Origin: Streptomyces camponoticapitis
GTDB taxonomy: Bacteria; Actinomycetota; Actinomycetes; Streptomycetales; Streptomycetaceae
DNA length: 64,000 bases
Reading direction: 5' to 3'
Assembly (NCBI RefSeq): GCF_014646115.1
Contig: NZ_BMMV01000008.1
Location: forward strand, 1 to 64,000
The translations under genes and the position numbers were made by a program. Shown here one piece after another: positions 27,114 to 36,385 of this stretch. The stretch's first letter is position 1. Every line of letters starts with the position of its first letter. The notes under the pieces were generated by a model. The model was not told where the DNA came from. It saw only the letters and a list, made by a program, of their open reading frames with translations, and made no database searches.

Positions 27114-27746
27114 ATGTCGACCCATGCGAAGCGTGAACGACTCCTGCTCGCCGACCTGTTGGAGTCGGCGGGCCCCGACGCCCCGACCCTGTGCGACGGC
27201 TGGACCGCCCGGGATCTCGCGGCCCATGTGGTGGTGCGTGAGCGCCGCCCGGACGCGGCGGGCGGATCGGTCATCGGACCGCTCAGGAACCGGCTGGAGC
27301 GGGTGCAGGGCGAGTACGTGGCGAAGCCGTACGAGGAGCTGATCCAGCTCATCCGTACGGGGCCGCCCCGGATGTCGCCCTTCGGTATCAAGCAGCTCGA
27401 CGAGGCGGCGAACACCGTCGAGTACTACGTCCACGCCGAGGATCTGCGGCGGGCGCAGCCCGACTGGACGCCCCGCGAGCTCGACAAGGTGTTCTCCAAC
27501 ACCCTGTGGGCGCGGCTGGAGAAGGGCGCCCGGTTGATGGGCCGCAAGTCGCCGGTGGGGCTGGTGCTGCGCCGCCCCGACGGGCAGACGGCGGTGGCGC
27601 ACCGGGGCTCTCCGGTGGTGACGGTCACGGGGGAGCCGGGCGAGCTGCTGCTCTTCGTCTACGGCCGGCAGGACGCGGCCCGGGTGGATGTGGAGGGCGA
27701 CAAGGACGCGATCGACAAGCTCCAGCGGGCGAAGCTCGGGATGTAG
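27114..27746 (+). CDS. TIGR03085-type mycothiol-transferase-like protein
   Basis: This 210-residue protein resembles the actinobacterial DinB/mycothiol maleylpyruvate isomerase superfamily. The typical N-terminal pattern [19 protein letters not shown], with the metal-binding His, and a second histidine in [13 protein letters not shown] are visible, giving a plausible three-ligand metal site. The C-terminal part is a small beta-rich domain ending in [13 protein letters not shown]. Thiol-dependent chemistry is known for relatives; its substrate is unknown. It is divergent from hisI, 85 bp apart, and meets the MFS gene tail to tail. Confidence 0.85.
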   Translation: MSTHAKRERLLLADLLESAGPDAPTLCDGWTARDLAAHVVVRERRPDAAGGSVIGPLRNRLERVQGEYVAKPYEELIQLIRTGPPRMSPFGIKQLDEAANTVEYYVHAEDLRRAQPDWTPRELDKVFSNTLWARLEKGARLMGRKSPVGLVLRRPDGQTAVAHRGSPVVTVTGEPGELLLFVYGRQDAARVDVEGDKDAIDKLQRAKLGM

Positions 27747-27752
27747 GCCGTT

Positions 27753-29054
27753 TCAGGCCGCTGGGTCCGCCGGGGCCGCTCGGCCGCCGGGCAGTTCGGC
27801 GCGGCGCAGGCCGGCGAAGGCGAGGCCCAGCGCGCCGCCCGCCGCGCAGACGGCGGCGCTGACGACGAAGACCGGGCCGGTGCCCCAGAGCCCCACGGCG
27901 GCGCCGGTCACCGGGTAGCTCAGCGGCGCGATGCCGAGGGTGAACAGGGTGGCCACGGATGTCACCCGACCGAGGTACGCGGGTTCGGTGACGGTCTGCG
28001 TCAGCGCCCCGCAGAGTCCTCCGCCGAGCCCGGCGAGCAGCCCGACGAAGAGGCCCGCGACGGCGGCGAGGGCGACAGTGGGCACGAAGGCGATGGCGCC
28101 GACGGCGAACGCGCCCGTGACTACGGACAGGCACAGGACGAGTCCCGCGCGCGGGAGGCGGCCACGGACCGCGAGCAGCAGGGAGGCGGCGCCCGCGCCG
28201 ACGCCGAAGGCGGCGACGATCCAGCCCATGCCGCCGGCGCCCCAGCCCCGGTCCTGGGCGAGCAGGACGAGGCCGAGGTTGAGCGGGCCGACGAAGCCCA
28301 GCTCACTGAGGGCGATGACGAGCATCAGCGGGGCCAGGACGCGGTGGCGGCGGATATGCCGCAGCCCGTCGGTGAGTTCGCCCCGGGCGCCGGCTCGCGA
28401 GGGTCCGGCGTGGCCGGCCGTGTCGGTGGGCAGGGGCGCGACGCGTACGGCGACGAGCAGCACCAGCGAGACGGCGAAGAGCGCGCCCGCCGCCGCGAAC
28501 GCGGCCGCCGAGCCCCCGAACGCGACGAGGAGCCCGCCGAGCGGCGCCCCGGTCACGTTGGCCACGCGCGCCGCGAGACCGCGCAGCCCCTGGACCCGGG
28601 CGAGCTGTCCGGAGGCGGTGATCCGCGGCGGCAGGGCGCCGACGGCGGGCAGGAACAGGGCGTCCACGACGCCGAAGACGAGAGCCACGGCGATCAGCAG
28701 CCAGAGGCCGGGCGCGCCGAGGAGCAGGACCGCGGCGATGGCGAGGATCACCACGCAGCGCGCGGCGTCGCTGCCGATGACGACCCTGCGCGGGCCCCAC
28801 CGGTCGGCGAGCACTCCCCCGCCGAGCATCAGGACGGCCCGTGGCACGGCGCCGACGGCCAGCACGAGTCCAGCCCGGGTGGGGTCCCCGGAGCGGGCCG
28901 CGGCCCAGGCCAGGGCCATGTAGTACAGGCTGTCGCCGACCATCGACACGGTGTACGCGGCGAGCCAGCGCAGGACGTTGGCGTCACGGTGCGCGGGCCG
29001 CTCGGGGGCGGATGCCGATATCGCGGGTGGAGAGACGGCCGGGTGCGCGGACAT
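27753..29054 (-). CDS. MFS efflux transporter
   Basis: This 433-residue protein has about 12 membrane helices of the major facilitator superfamily, with the loop-2/3 motif GGVLADRWGPRRVV near residue 75. The arrangement is that of drug-exporter-type MFS proteins (MFS_1/enterobactin-exporter-like). Substrate unknown. A 64-residue gene and an HTH regulator lie directly upstream on the same strand, so the three probably form one self-regulated unit. GGAAGG lies upstream of the ATG. Confidence 0.88.
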   Translation of the reverse strand: MSAHPAVSPPAISASAPERPAHRDANVLRWLAAYTVSMVGDSLYYMALAWAAARSGDPTRAGLVLAVGAVPRAVLMLGGGVLADRWGPRRVVIGSDAARCVVILAIAAVLLLGAPGLWLLIAVALVFGVVDALFLPAVGALPPRITASGQLARVQGLRGLAARVANVTGAPLGGLLVAFGGSAAAFAAAGALFAVSLVLLVAVRVAPLPTDTAGHAGPSRAGARGELTDGLRHIRRHRVLAPLMLVIALSELGFVGPLNLGLVLLAQDRGWGAGGMGWIVAAFGVGAGAASLLLAVRGRLPRAGLVLCLSVVTGAFAVGAIAFVPTVALAAVAGLFVGLLAGLGGGLCGALTQTVTEPAYLGRVTSVATLFTLGIAPLSYPVTGAAVGLWGTGPVFVVSAAVCAAGGALGLAFAGLRRAELPGGRAAPADPAA

Positions 29055-29073
29055 GAGGGCGGCGGACCTTCCG

Positions 29074-29268
29074 TCAGGCCGTAGGGGCGGCCGGTACCGG
29101 CGGGCCCTGCAGGATGCGCAGGCCCACCTCGACCAGGAGCCGTCCCAGCCGGCGTCGCAGCCGGCCCGGGGGACGCGCCGCGGCGCCGGCCGGCCCCGAC
29201 CGGGCAGCTTCCGCACGGAGTTCGGCGGCGCGCAGGGCGTGCGGCGTCAGATGTACGTCGGTGTGCAC
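29074..29268 (-). CDS. Small hypothetical protein between HTH regulator and MFS gene
   Basis: A 64-residue frame starts at GTG with AGGAG eight bases upstream, 40 bp after the regulator gene and 19 bp before the transporter start. It is Ala/Arg/Leu-rich and probably helical (LRAAELRAEAARS, then a basic PPGRLRRRLGRLLVEVGLR), without a signal peptide or membrane helix. I do not recognise it. Good ribosome-binding site and position in a tight operon support it as a real gene. Confidence 0.65.
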   Translation of the reverse strand: MHTDVHLTPHALRAAELRAEAARSGPAGAAARPPGRLRRRLGRLLVEVGLRILQGPPVPAAPTA

Positions 29269-29308
29269 GGCGTGGGCTCCTCTCGGAGGACGGGAAGGAT
29301 GTGCGGGG

Positions 29309-29896
29309 CTACTGGCGGAACGGGAATCCGTACAGGTGGAACGCGACGTTCTCGCGCCCTTCGGTGTCACCGGCCTCCTCCGCGGCCCGGCCGGCCTCCT
29401 CGTACCGCTTGACCAGTTCGTGCATCTCACGGCTGAGCCCGGCCAGTTCCCCGGCGGTGAGCCGGGACAGGTACTCGCTGCTGAACGAGGCGCCGCGCCA
29501 CTCGGGAGCCCAGGCCGACTGGCTGTCGAGGTAGCTCCGGTAGAGCTCCGAGCGCTGCTCGAACGACAGCCGGCCGACGGCCGCGTGGGTCGCGACGGCC
29601 TCGGGCGCGTCCCGGAAGTCCTCGTCGCGGAAGCTCAGCCCCTCGGACGCGGGCTGCCACCAGCGCTCGCGGCCGTCCTTCCCGTGACCCGGCGCCTCCT
29701 CGATCAGGCCGTAGTCGGCGAGTTTGCGCAGGTGGTAACTGATCAGCGAGACGGCCTCGTTCACCTGCTCGGCGAGCTGCGACGCGGTGGCGGCGCGGGC
29801 GACGTAGAGCGCGCGGTAGAGCTTCATCCGCAGGGGGTGGCCGAACGCCTTGAGGGTGGCCAGGTCGTCGATTCTGCGGGATTCCTTGGCTGCCAT
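29309..29896 (-). CDS. ArsR-type winged-helix regulator
   Basis: This ~195-residue regulator has an N-terminal winged helix (ATLKAFGHPLRMKLYRALYV.. then ATASQLAEQVNEAVSLISYH and LRKLADYGLIEE) of the ArsR/helix_turn_helix_5 kind, followed by a helical C-terminal domain of ~110 residues that could bind a ligand. No metal-binding cysteines are seen, so a metal sensor is unlikely. It precedes the small gene and MFS exporter and has tandem palindromes just upstream of its start, consistent with local repression of the unit. ATG 29908 is another possible start. Confidence 0.88.
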   Translation of the reverse strand: MAAKESRRIDDLATLKAFGHPLRMKLYRALYVARAATASQLAEQVNEAVSLISYHLRKLADYGLIEEAPGHGKDGRERWWQPASEGLSFRDEDFRDAPEAVATHAAVGRLSFEQRSELYRSYLDSQSAWAPEWRGASFSSEYLSRLTAGELAGLSREMHELVKRYEEAGRAAEEAGDTEGRENVAFHLYGFPFRQ

Positions 29897-29924
29897 ACCG
29901 ACCACCATAGATACGCAAGGAAAG

Positions 29925-29946
29925 TTGCACAATATTGGTTGCGCAA
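29925..29946 (-). promoter_or_regulatory. Tandem TTGCRCAA palindromes, candidate operator
   Basis: Two 8-bp near-identical palindromes, TTGCACAA (29925-29932) and TTGCGCAA (29939-29946), lie 14 bp centre to centre and 29-50 bp upstream of the regulator's start, in an A/T-rich patch. They are probably where the adjacent regulator binds. A half-site-like GCAA also occurs at 29915-29918. Confidence 0.5.
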
Positions 29947-30006
29947 TAAATCCTGCGGATTGGAGGACGGGCGGGCGGCGCCGGGCGGAGCGAGGAGCCT
30001 GGGGCG

Positions 30007-31323
30007 TCAGATGTCGAGCAGCCGCCTGGCCGTCAGCGCGAGGGAGATCTCGACCACGTCGGCGGGCCGCGCCAGCGAGCGGCCGGTCAACTGCTCGAAC
30101 CTGCGCAGCCGGTTGAGGACGGTGTTGCGGTGGCAGTAGAGGCGAGTACCGGCGCGCTGCGCCGAACCGTCCGCCTCCAGCCAGGCCCTGAGCGTGTCGA
30201 CAAGCAGGTCACGGTCGGCCGGGTCGAGCCGGTCCAGCGGACCGAGCACCCGCTCGGCGAGGGCCGCGCCCAGCCGGGACGAGGAGACGACCAGCGCGGC
30301 CGGCAGGTGTTCGTCCAGCAGGACGACGCCGCCGCCGCGCGGGCAGGCACGCAGCGCGGTCTCGGCGAGCCCGCGGGCCTCGCCGAGGGCGGCGAGCCCG
30401 GTGACGGCCGAGCCGATGCCGACGCGGGTACCGGCGGGCACCGTCAACTCGGCCGCGAGCGCGACCAGTTCACGGTCGTCGCGGCGTGCGCCCTCGTCCG
30501 GGGGCTCGTTCGCCAGCAGGACGACGAGATGCTCGACGACCTGTTCGGCGCCCTGCGCGACGTGCCGCAGCGCGCGTGTCCCCGGCGGCGGAACCACCAC
30601 GGGGCCCGCGACACCCGCCGCTCCGGAGGCGGCCACCACGACGTAACGCCCCTCTTCGGGCAGTTCCAGCATCGCCGCGGCGTCGGGGATGTCGGCGATG
30701 CGCGCGGTGCCGTCGAGGAGCGCCGCGACCGTCAGCCGCTGCTGGTTCTCGCGGCGCCAGGCGAGCCGGCGCTCGGTCGCCCGGTAGGCGTCGGCGACGA
30801 GGCCGCAGTGCTCGTCCACGAAGCTCCAGACGTCGGCCGCGACATGGACGAGGAGCCGGATGTCCTCCGGGTCGCGCCGGGTGGTCTCGTCCACCAGCCC
30901 CTGCCACACCATCGCGCCGCCGAGCCGGAACGCGTGCAGCAACGCGTCGAGCGGCAGCCCCTGTTCGGCCCGGCACTCGCCGATCCGCCACGACAGACGG
31001 CACGCGGCCTCGCGCGATTCCCGGGGCCGGATCAGGGAGCCGACGCTGAGCCGAAGCGAGCGGTTCGCCTCGTGCCAGATCTCGGCGGCGTCGGCCTCGA
31101 TCGCCGCCCGGTAGGCCGGCTCCTTCTCGCGGAGCGCGGCGACCAGCCGGTGCGTCAGCCCGGAGAGGTCGTCCATGAGCGCCTGCGCGGCCCGGTGCAG
31201 TACGGCGACGGCCTCGGCGTCCGCCAGGGAGCGGGTGGGCCGGGACGCGACGGAGGAAGCGACGGGCGAGGTGACGGGTGACGCGTGCGGCGCCCTGACC
31301 CGCGAGCGCACGACATACGGCAT
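30007..31323 (-). CDS. PucR/CdaR-type transcriptional regulator
   Basis: This 438-residue regulator has a long helical N-terminal sensor region, a central GGDEF-like/linker part (RVGIGSAVTGLAALGEARGLAETAL) and the C-terminal PucR-type HTH (GTRLYCHRNTVLNRLRRFEQLTGR). Such proteins control carbon, purine or secondary-metabolism genes; the target cannot be read here. Start chosen at the ATG with GGAGG five bases upstream. No obvious catabolic operon is adjacent. It is next to a second large regulator on the same strand. Confidence 0.88.
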   Translation of the reverse strand: MPYVVRSRVRAPHASPVTSPVASSVASRPTRSLADAEAVAVLHRAAQALMDDLSGLTHRLVAALREKEPAYRAAIEADAAEIWHEANRSLRLSVGSLIRPRESREAACRLSWRIGECRAEQGLPLDALLHAFRLGGAMVWQGLVDETTRRDPEDIRLLVHVAADVWSFVDEHCGLVADAYRATERRLAWRRENQQRLTVAALLDGTARIADIPDAAAMLELPEEGRYVVVAASGAAGVAGPVVVPPPGTRALRHVAQGAEQVVEHLVVLLANEPPDEGARRDDRELVALAAELTVPAGTRVGIGSAVTGLAALGEARGLAETALRACPRGGGVVLLDEHLPAALVVSSSRLGAALAERVLGPLDRLDPADRDLLVDTLRAWLEADGSAQRAGTRLYCHRNTVLNRLRRFEQLTGRSLARPADVVEISLALTARRLLDI

Positions 31324-31426
31324 GGCGGCCTCCACCGGGAGTCGGTTCGCTCCGGCGCGGCGGAGTGCGGCCGGCCCGCGCCGGATCTTCCTGAGCCCGC
31401 AGAATGGCATACCGGCCGGTCGGTAC

Positions 31427-34282
31427 CTAGGGGTTTGCCGCATTCTCCTCATCACGGTCCAGCAACCGCGCCAACTCCGTCCGAGAACGCACCCCCAACA
31501 CGGCGAAGACGTTACGCAGATGGTGGTCGACCGTGCGTGGGCTCACCGAGAGCCGCACCGCCACCTCCCGGTTGGTCGCGCCCTCCGCCACGTACCGGGC
31601 GACCCGCCGCTGCTGGGCGGTCAGCAGGTCCACCGGCCCGGAGCCGGCCACCGACTCCCCCGCCGCCCGGAGTTCACCGGCCGCGCGCTCGGCCCAGGCC
31701 CGCGCCCCGCACCGCTCGAACGCGACGAGCGCGTCCCGCAGCGGGTCACGCGCCTCGCGGGTCCGCCGCTGCCGCCGCAGCCACTGGCCGTACAGCAGCT
31801 CCGTACGGGCGCGTTCGAAGTCGCCGCTCGACCGGGCGTGGTGGGCGAGCGCCTCCTCGTACCGCGCGGCTGCCTCCTCCGGCGGGGCCAACAACGCCTG
31901 GCAGCGGGCCAGTTGGGCCGGGGCCTGCGGATCGGCCGTCCACCCGGTCCACGCCGTGAACTCCTCGACCACGGCACGCGCCTCCTCGCCCCGGCCCGCC
32001 AGGACCGCCGCCTCCACGAAACACGGCACGGCGAGCATCAGCGCGGCGAAGTGGCCGCGCCGGGGGCCCCTGAGCACCAGGGGCGCGAGCCGTGCGGCGG
32101 CTCGTGTGTGCCGGCCCGCGGCCAGGTCCGCGCGGGCCACCGCCCAGGTGGCGAGGGTGGCTGCCTGGCCGAGGCCGTGCGGCCCGGCGTCGGCCGCCGC
32201 CGACGCGGCGTGTTCCGTGCAGGCGGCGAAGTCGCCTTCCACCGAGGCCGCCATGGCGAGTACGGCGTGCAGCGCGGCGGCGGCGTTGCGCTGCCCCAGC
32301 CGGTCGGCGACACGCAGCCCCTCGTAGGCGTGGACGCGGGCCCGCGCGTGGCGGCCCGCCCGCAGTTCGCCGTACGCGAGGTGCTCCAGGGCCTGCGGCA
32401 GCAGCGCCTCGGGGCCGTGGGCGCGTACGGCGGCCAGCGCCCGCGCGCCCGCGCGGCACGCGGCGTCGACCTCGCCGAGGACCAGGGCGGCGATGCCCGG
32501 CCGCAGCAGAGCGGCGGGATCGCCGGTGCTGTCGGCGGTGGCGTCACCCAGTTCGACGCAGCCGCGCAGCAGGGCCCGCCCCTCGTCCGTACGGCCGTCG
32601 AGTACGGCGCACATGCCCGCGCGGAAGTGGTCGAGCGCCGGATCGAGCGCCCGGCGCGTGGTGCCGGGGCCCCCGATCCGGCTCATGGCCCGCAGATAAC
32701 CGGGCACGTCGCCGGCGACCCAGGCGGCCTCCGCCGCGCCGAGCAGGGCGCCGACGGCGCGCGCCTCGTCCTGCGGCGCGAGCAGTTCGGCGGCGGTGAG
32801 CAGGACCTCTCCCGCGTCGGCGGCGGGTCCGTCGCGCAGGGCGATCAGCCCGCGCACGTAGTGGGCGCGGCCGGGCGCGGGCTCGGTGCGCACCCGGGTC
32901 AGCAGCGCGCGGGCGCGTCCCGGGTCACCGGCCAGCCAGGCGTGTTCGGCGGCGGCGGCGAACCGCTCGCCGCGCAGGGCCTCGTCGGTCGACAGCGTCG
33001 CGGCCCGGGTGAGGGCGGCGGCGCGGTCGGCGTGCGGGCGGGGCGGTCCCGCCGCGCGGGCCAGGGCCTCGGCGAGCGCCGGGTCGTGCCCGGTGGCCGC
33101 GCAGGCACGCTGGACGAGCCGTGGCAGCGTCCGGTGCGGTCCGTCGAGCACCGCGGCCAGGAGCCGGTGCACGGCGCGGCGACGGGAGAGCGGGGCGCGG
33201 CGCAGCAGAGCCCGGCGCAGCAGCGGCTGGGCGAAGTGGACGCGATCGCCGTCGAGCCGTACGGCGCCCAGCGTCTCGGCGAGGCTCAGCCGCCCCGGGT
33301 CGACCCCGGCGAGCCGTCCGGCGCGCAGCAGGAGCCCCGCGTCCGCTCCTGTTCCCTCGGGTTCGTGCTCCTCCGCGGCCGCCGCCAGCAGCAGGAGGAG
33401 CCGGGTGTCGTCGGGCAGCCCGTCGACATGCGCCGCGTAGGCGTCGAGCACGCTCTCGCCGCCGCTCAGGGGCTGCGGCAGCCCGCCCCGTCCGGCCAGT
33501 TGGTCCTCGGTGAGGCGGGCGGCGAGCGCGGTGAGCAGCCGGGGGTTGCCCGCGGCCTCGCGCAGCAGTTCCTCCCGTACGCCGGGATCGGCCCGGCCAC
33601 CGGTCAGCCGGTCGAGCAGCGCCCGGGACGCTGAGCGGTCGAGCGGTCCGAGACGGAGGGCGGGCAGAGCGGTGAAGTCCCGCTCCCCGGCGTGCTGTTC
33701 GGCGGCGGTGAGCAGCACGGCGACCCCGCGTGCGGGGCTCAGCCGGCGGATCGCGAAGACGAGCGCCGCTCTCGACCCCGCGTCCCAGGCATGCGCGTCG
33801 TCGACGCAGACGAGCAGGGGGCGGAGCGCGCCGAGGGTGGTCAGGAGGTCGAGCAGGGCGGTGGGGGCGGTGTCGGGGCGTGCGACGCCGACGGCGGGCG
33901 GCGGCAGCGGTCCGGGCGCCGAGCAGAGGAGGGTGTGCAACCCGCTGTAGGGCAGCAGGCGTTCGGCGGGGGCGGCGGTCGCGTGCAGCAGGACCGGAGT
34001 GCCGCGGCCGGTGCCGGGGGCGCGGGTGCCGGGGGCGCGGGTGTCGGCGGCGTGGATGTCGGCGGCGTGGATGTCGAGGGGGTGGGTGTCGTGGGCGTAG
34101 GCGTTGAGGGCGTGGCGCAGGAGCGCGGTCCGGCCGAGCCCCGGCGCCCCGGTCAGGACGAGGGTGCCCCCGAGGCCGGCCCTCAGCCGGGTCAGCAGCG
34201 TTTCCAGGATGGCGAGTTCACCGCTGCGGCCGTACAGCCGGAGCGGACTGCGAACGGTCGTCGATGGGTTCACGTCCGGCAC
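31427..34282 (-). CDS. LuxR-family ATP-binding regulator (LAL type)
   Basis: This 951-residue protein has an N-terminal AAA-like ATPase domain, a long TPR-like helical middle (~300-850) and a C-terminal LuxR HTH (TAQQRRVARYVAEGATNREV). The Walker B LLVCVDDAHAWD is typical. The Walker A is GAPGLGRT (45-52), with Arg51 where Lys is usual, so nucleotide binding or hydrolysis may be weakened. LAL proteins often activate secondary-metabolite or sugar-use genes; no such cluster is adjacent here, though a secreted cutinase gene lies directly upstream on the same strand. GTG start, no strong ribosome-binding site. Confidence 0.9.
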   Translation of the reverse strand: MPDVNPSTTVRSPLRLYGRSGELAILETLLTRLRAGLGGTLVLTGAPGLGRTALLRHALNAYAHDTHPLDIHAADIHAADTRAPGTRAPGTGRGTPVLLHATAAPAERLLPYSGLHTLLCSAPGPLPPPAVGVARPDTAPTALLDLLTTLGALRPLLVCVDDAHAWDAGSRAALVFAIRRLSPARGVAVLLTAAEQHAGERDFTALPALRLGPLDRSASRALLDRLTGGRADPGVREELLREAAGNPRLLTALAARLTEDQLAGRGGLPQPLSGGESVLDAYAAHVDGLPDDTRLLLLLAAAAEEHEPEGTGADAGLLLRAGRLAGVDPGRLSLAETLGAVRLDGDRVHFAQPLLRRALLRRAPLSRRRAVHRLLAAVLDGPHRTLPRLVQRACAATGHDPALAEALARAAGPPRPHADRAAALTRAATLSTDEALRGERFAAAAEHAWLAGDPGRARALLTRVRTEPAPGRAHYVRGLIALRDGPAADAGEVLLTAAELLAPQDEARAVGALLGAAEAAWVAGDVPGYLRAMSRIGGPGTTRRALDPALDHFRAGMCAVLDGRTDEGRALLRGCVELGDATADSTGDPAALLRPGIAALVLGEVDAACRAGARALAAVRAHGPEALLPQALEHLAYGELRAGRHARARVHAYEGLRVADRLGQRNAAAALHAVLAMAASVEGDFAACTEHAASAAADAGPHGLGQAATLATWAVARADLAAGRHTRAAARLAPLVLRGPRRGHFAALMLAVPCFVEAAVLAGRGEEARAVVEEFTAWTGWTADPQAPAQLARCQALLAPPEEAAARYEEALAHHARSSGDFERARTELLYGQWLRRQRRTREARDPLRDALVAFERCGARAWAERAAGELRAAGESVAGSGPVDLLTAQQRRVARYVAEGATNREVAVRLSVSPRTVDHHLRNVFAVLGVRSRTELARLLDRDEENAANP

Positions 34283-34368
34283 GTTACTGCCGCGTAAACA
34301 AGCCCGGAAGGCTCACGTCCAGGGGCCTTGCCCCGGACGGCCGGGCGTGGGCGGCGACCCAGCGGGCG

Positions 34369-34404
34369 GGCCCCCGTACTGTGCGCGCGCACAGTACGGG
34401 GGCC
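34369..34404 (-). terminator. 36-bp perfect palindrome, terminator of the cutinase gene
   Basis: GGCCCCCGTACTGTGCGC is followed directly by its exact complement, giving an 18-bp arm without spacer (an effective loop of about four bases). It lies 37 bp past the cutinase stop codon and 87 bp before the LuxR-type gene start. Confidence 0.75.
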
Positions 34405-34440
34405 GGGATCACCTGCGGGCGCGGTCTCCGCGGAGCGGGG

Positions 34441-35415
34441 TCAGCCCAGCGGGCAACTCCCCCGGTACTCCTCGATGGTGAGACTCGGCCGGGGCAGCGG
34501 GCACAGGAACTGCTCGAAGCGGGTGTCGTCGTCGATGAACCGCTTCAGCCACGAGATGCTGTATTTCGCGATCGTCGTGTTGGACGTGTTGGGCGTGAAG
34601 TGCGAGGCGCCGTTGAGCTCCAGATACGCCTTGTCGAGCGAGCCGGGCAGCGACTCGTAGAACGGCTCCGAGTGCGTGGCGACGGGGGCGACCGTATCGC
34701 CGTCGGCGCCGACGACCAGGGTGGGCGTCCGCAGCTCGGGCCAGGACTTGTCGGTGTTCCAGCCGGTCAGCGGGATCGCCGCCTTCAGCGAGGTACGGCT
34801 CTTGGCGGCCTCCAGCGTGCCGCCGCCGCCCATGGAATGGCCCATGACACCGAGCCGTGCCGCGTCGATGCGGGTGCGGACCGTGCTGCGCTGCGTCAGG
34901 TAGTCGAGAGCGGCGAGGAGTTGACGGCCCCGGCTGTCGGGCTGGTCCAGGGTGGTGTTGGTGTCGATGGTGAAGACGACGAAGCCCTGCGAGGCGAGTC
35001 TGGGACCGAGCCACGCCATGCTGGACTGCGTCGCGGTGAAGCCGGGGGCGACGGCCACCGCGCCGAAGGTGCCGTCCGCCGTGGACGTCGGGTAGTAGAT
35101 GGTGCCGCCGCCGAAGCCGGTGACACCGAGCGAGGAGACGCTGGTCTGCGAGACGGCGTACGAGCCGCGAGCCGCCTCGATGCTGGACGTGGTCGGGTCG
35201 GGGCCGCGCTCGTACGGGTTGGCGGCGGCGGCCTCGGGGGCGCCGGGGGCCGCCTGTGCGCCGGGGACGAGCCCGCCGAACAGGGCGGCGGTCGCGGCGC
35301 CGGCGGTCAGGGCGACGCTCCAGGTACGCGACCGCGAACGGGCGGGGCGGGAAGAGGTGGAGAGGGAAGCGCGGCTGCGGCCCGCCGGGCTGTCGCCGGT
35401 GGAGTGTTGCTGCAC
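34441..35415 (-). CDS. Secreted cutinase / PET-hydrolase-like esterase
   Basis: This 324-residue exported alpha/beta hydrolase closely resembles the Thermobifida cutinases (for example TfCut2) in sequence. Signal peptide about residues 1-55, mature start near [11 protein letters not shown]. The catalytic Ser194 (GHSMG), Asp240 (ADGDT) and His272 (ASHF) are all present, as are the subsite residues Phe126 (PGF, Tyr in TfCut2), Met195 and Trp219, and the C-terminal cysteine pair Cys305/Cys321. Cutinases hydrolyse cutin and polyesters; some in this family degrade PET. Start at GTG 35415 with AGAGGA upstream. Natural substrate probably plant cutin or aliphatic polyester. Confidence 0.93.
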   Translation of the reverse strand: MQQHSTGDSPAGRSRASLSTSSRPARSRSRTWSVALTAGAATAALFGGLVPGAQAAPGAPEAAAANPYERGPDPTTSSIEAARGSYAVSQTSVSSLGVTGFGGGTIYYPTSTADGTFGAVAVAPGFTATQSSMAWLGPRLASQGFVVFTIDTNTTLDQPDSRGRQLLAALDYLTQRSTVRTRIDAARLGVMGHSMGGGGTLEAAKSRTSLKAAIPLTGWNTDKSWPELRTPTLVVGADGDTVAPVATHSEPFYESLPGSLDKAYLELNGASHFTPNTSNTTIAKYSISWLKRFIDDDTRFEQFLCPLPRPSLTIEEYRGSCPLG

Positions 35416-35579
35416 GAGGGGGGTCCTCTCGGTGGGGGCGGCACCGTCGTACGAGGACCGGACCCGTCGTCCTGGGCCGGGGACCCGCCGGATGGCGACC
35501 GCCGTACTGGCTGACGGGAACCACCCTCCCGCCGCCAACCCCCCTCACGCATCGGCGAGTTCGCCGGTCTTGACCGCGA

Positions 35580-35610
35580 ACTGCCCCGGAATGGATCGTT
35601 CCGGGGCAGT
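35580..35610 (-). terminator. Terminator of the his operon
   Basis: A perfect 12-bp stem (ACTGCCCCGGAA with TTCCGGGGCAGT) and a 7-base loop lie 20 bp past the hisF stop codon. Confidence 0.85.
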
Positions 35611-35629
35611 GACGTGGCCGCCGAGTGGC

Positions 35630-36385
35630 TCAGCGCACCGCGTGGCCCGTGTCCCGCAGTTCCTTCTTGACCTGGGAGATCCGCAGATCGCCGAAGTGGA
35701 AGACGGAGGCGGCCAGTACGGCGTCCGCGCCGGCGTCGACGGCCGGCGGGAAGTGCGCCAGCTTGCCCGCGCCGCCCGAGGCGATGACCGGGACCGTCAC
35801 ATGCCCGCGTACGGCCGCGATCATCTCCGTGTCGTAGCCGTCCTTCGTGCCGTCCGCGTCCATCGAGTTGAGCAGGATCTCCCCGGCGCCCAGTTCGGCG
35901 GCGCGGTGCGCCCACTCCACGGCGTCGATGCCGGTGCCCCGGCGCCCGCCGTGCGTGGTGACCTCGAAAGAGCCCTCCGGCGTACGCCGCGCGTCGACCG
36001 ACAGGACGAGCACCTGGCGGCCGAAGCGCTCGGCGATCTCCCGGAGGAGGTCGGGGCGCGCGATGGCGGCCGTGTTGACGCCGACCTTGTCCGCGCCCGC
36101 CCGCAGCAGCTTGTCGACGTCCTCGGTGGTACGGACGCCGCCGCCGACCGTGAGCGGGATGAAGACCTGCTCGGCGGTGCGGCGCACCACGTCGTACGTC
36201 GTCTCGCGGTCCCCCGACGAGGCGGTGATGTCGAGGAAGGTGAGCTCGTCGGCGCCCTCGGCGTCGTACAGCCTCGCCATCTCGACGGGGTCGCCCGCGT
36301 CGCGCAGATTCTGGAAGTTGACGCCCTTGACGACCCGGCCGTTGTCCACGTCCAGGCAGGGGATGACTCGGACGGCGAGGCTCAT
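35630..36385 (-). CDS. hisF: Imidazole glycerol phosphate synthase, cyclase subunit
   Basis: This 251-residue TIM-barrel subunit joins ammonia from HisH to PRFAR to make imidazole glycerol phosphate and AICAR. The catalytic Asp in [15 protein letters not shown], Asp in the [15 protein letters not shown] region, and phosphate loops TVGGGVRT and ASGGAGK are visible. Its start overlaps the ridA-like gene by ATGA. It is last in the operon, ahead of a good terminator. Confidence 0.97.
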   Translation of the reverse strand: MSLAVRVIPCLDVDNGRVVKGVNFQNLRDAGDPVEMARLYDAEGADELTFLDITASSGDRETTYDVVRRTAEQVFIPLTVGGGVRTTEDVDKLLRAGADKVGVNTAAIARPDLLREIAERFGRQVLVLSVDARRTPEGSFEVTTHGGRRGTGIDAVEWAHRAAELGAGEILLNSMDADGTKDGYDTEMIAAVRGHVTVPVIASGGAGKLAHFPPAVDAGADAVLAASVFHFGDLRISQVKKELRDTGHAVR

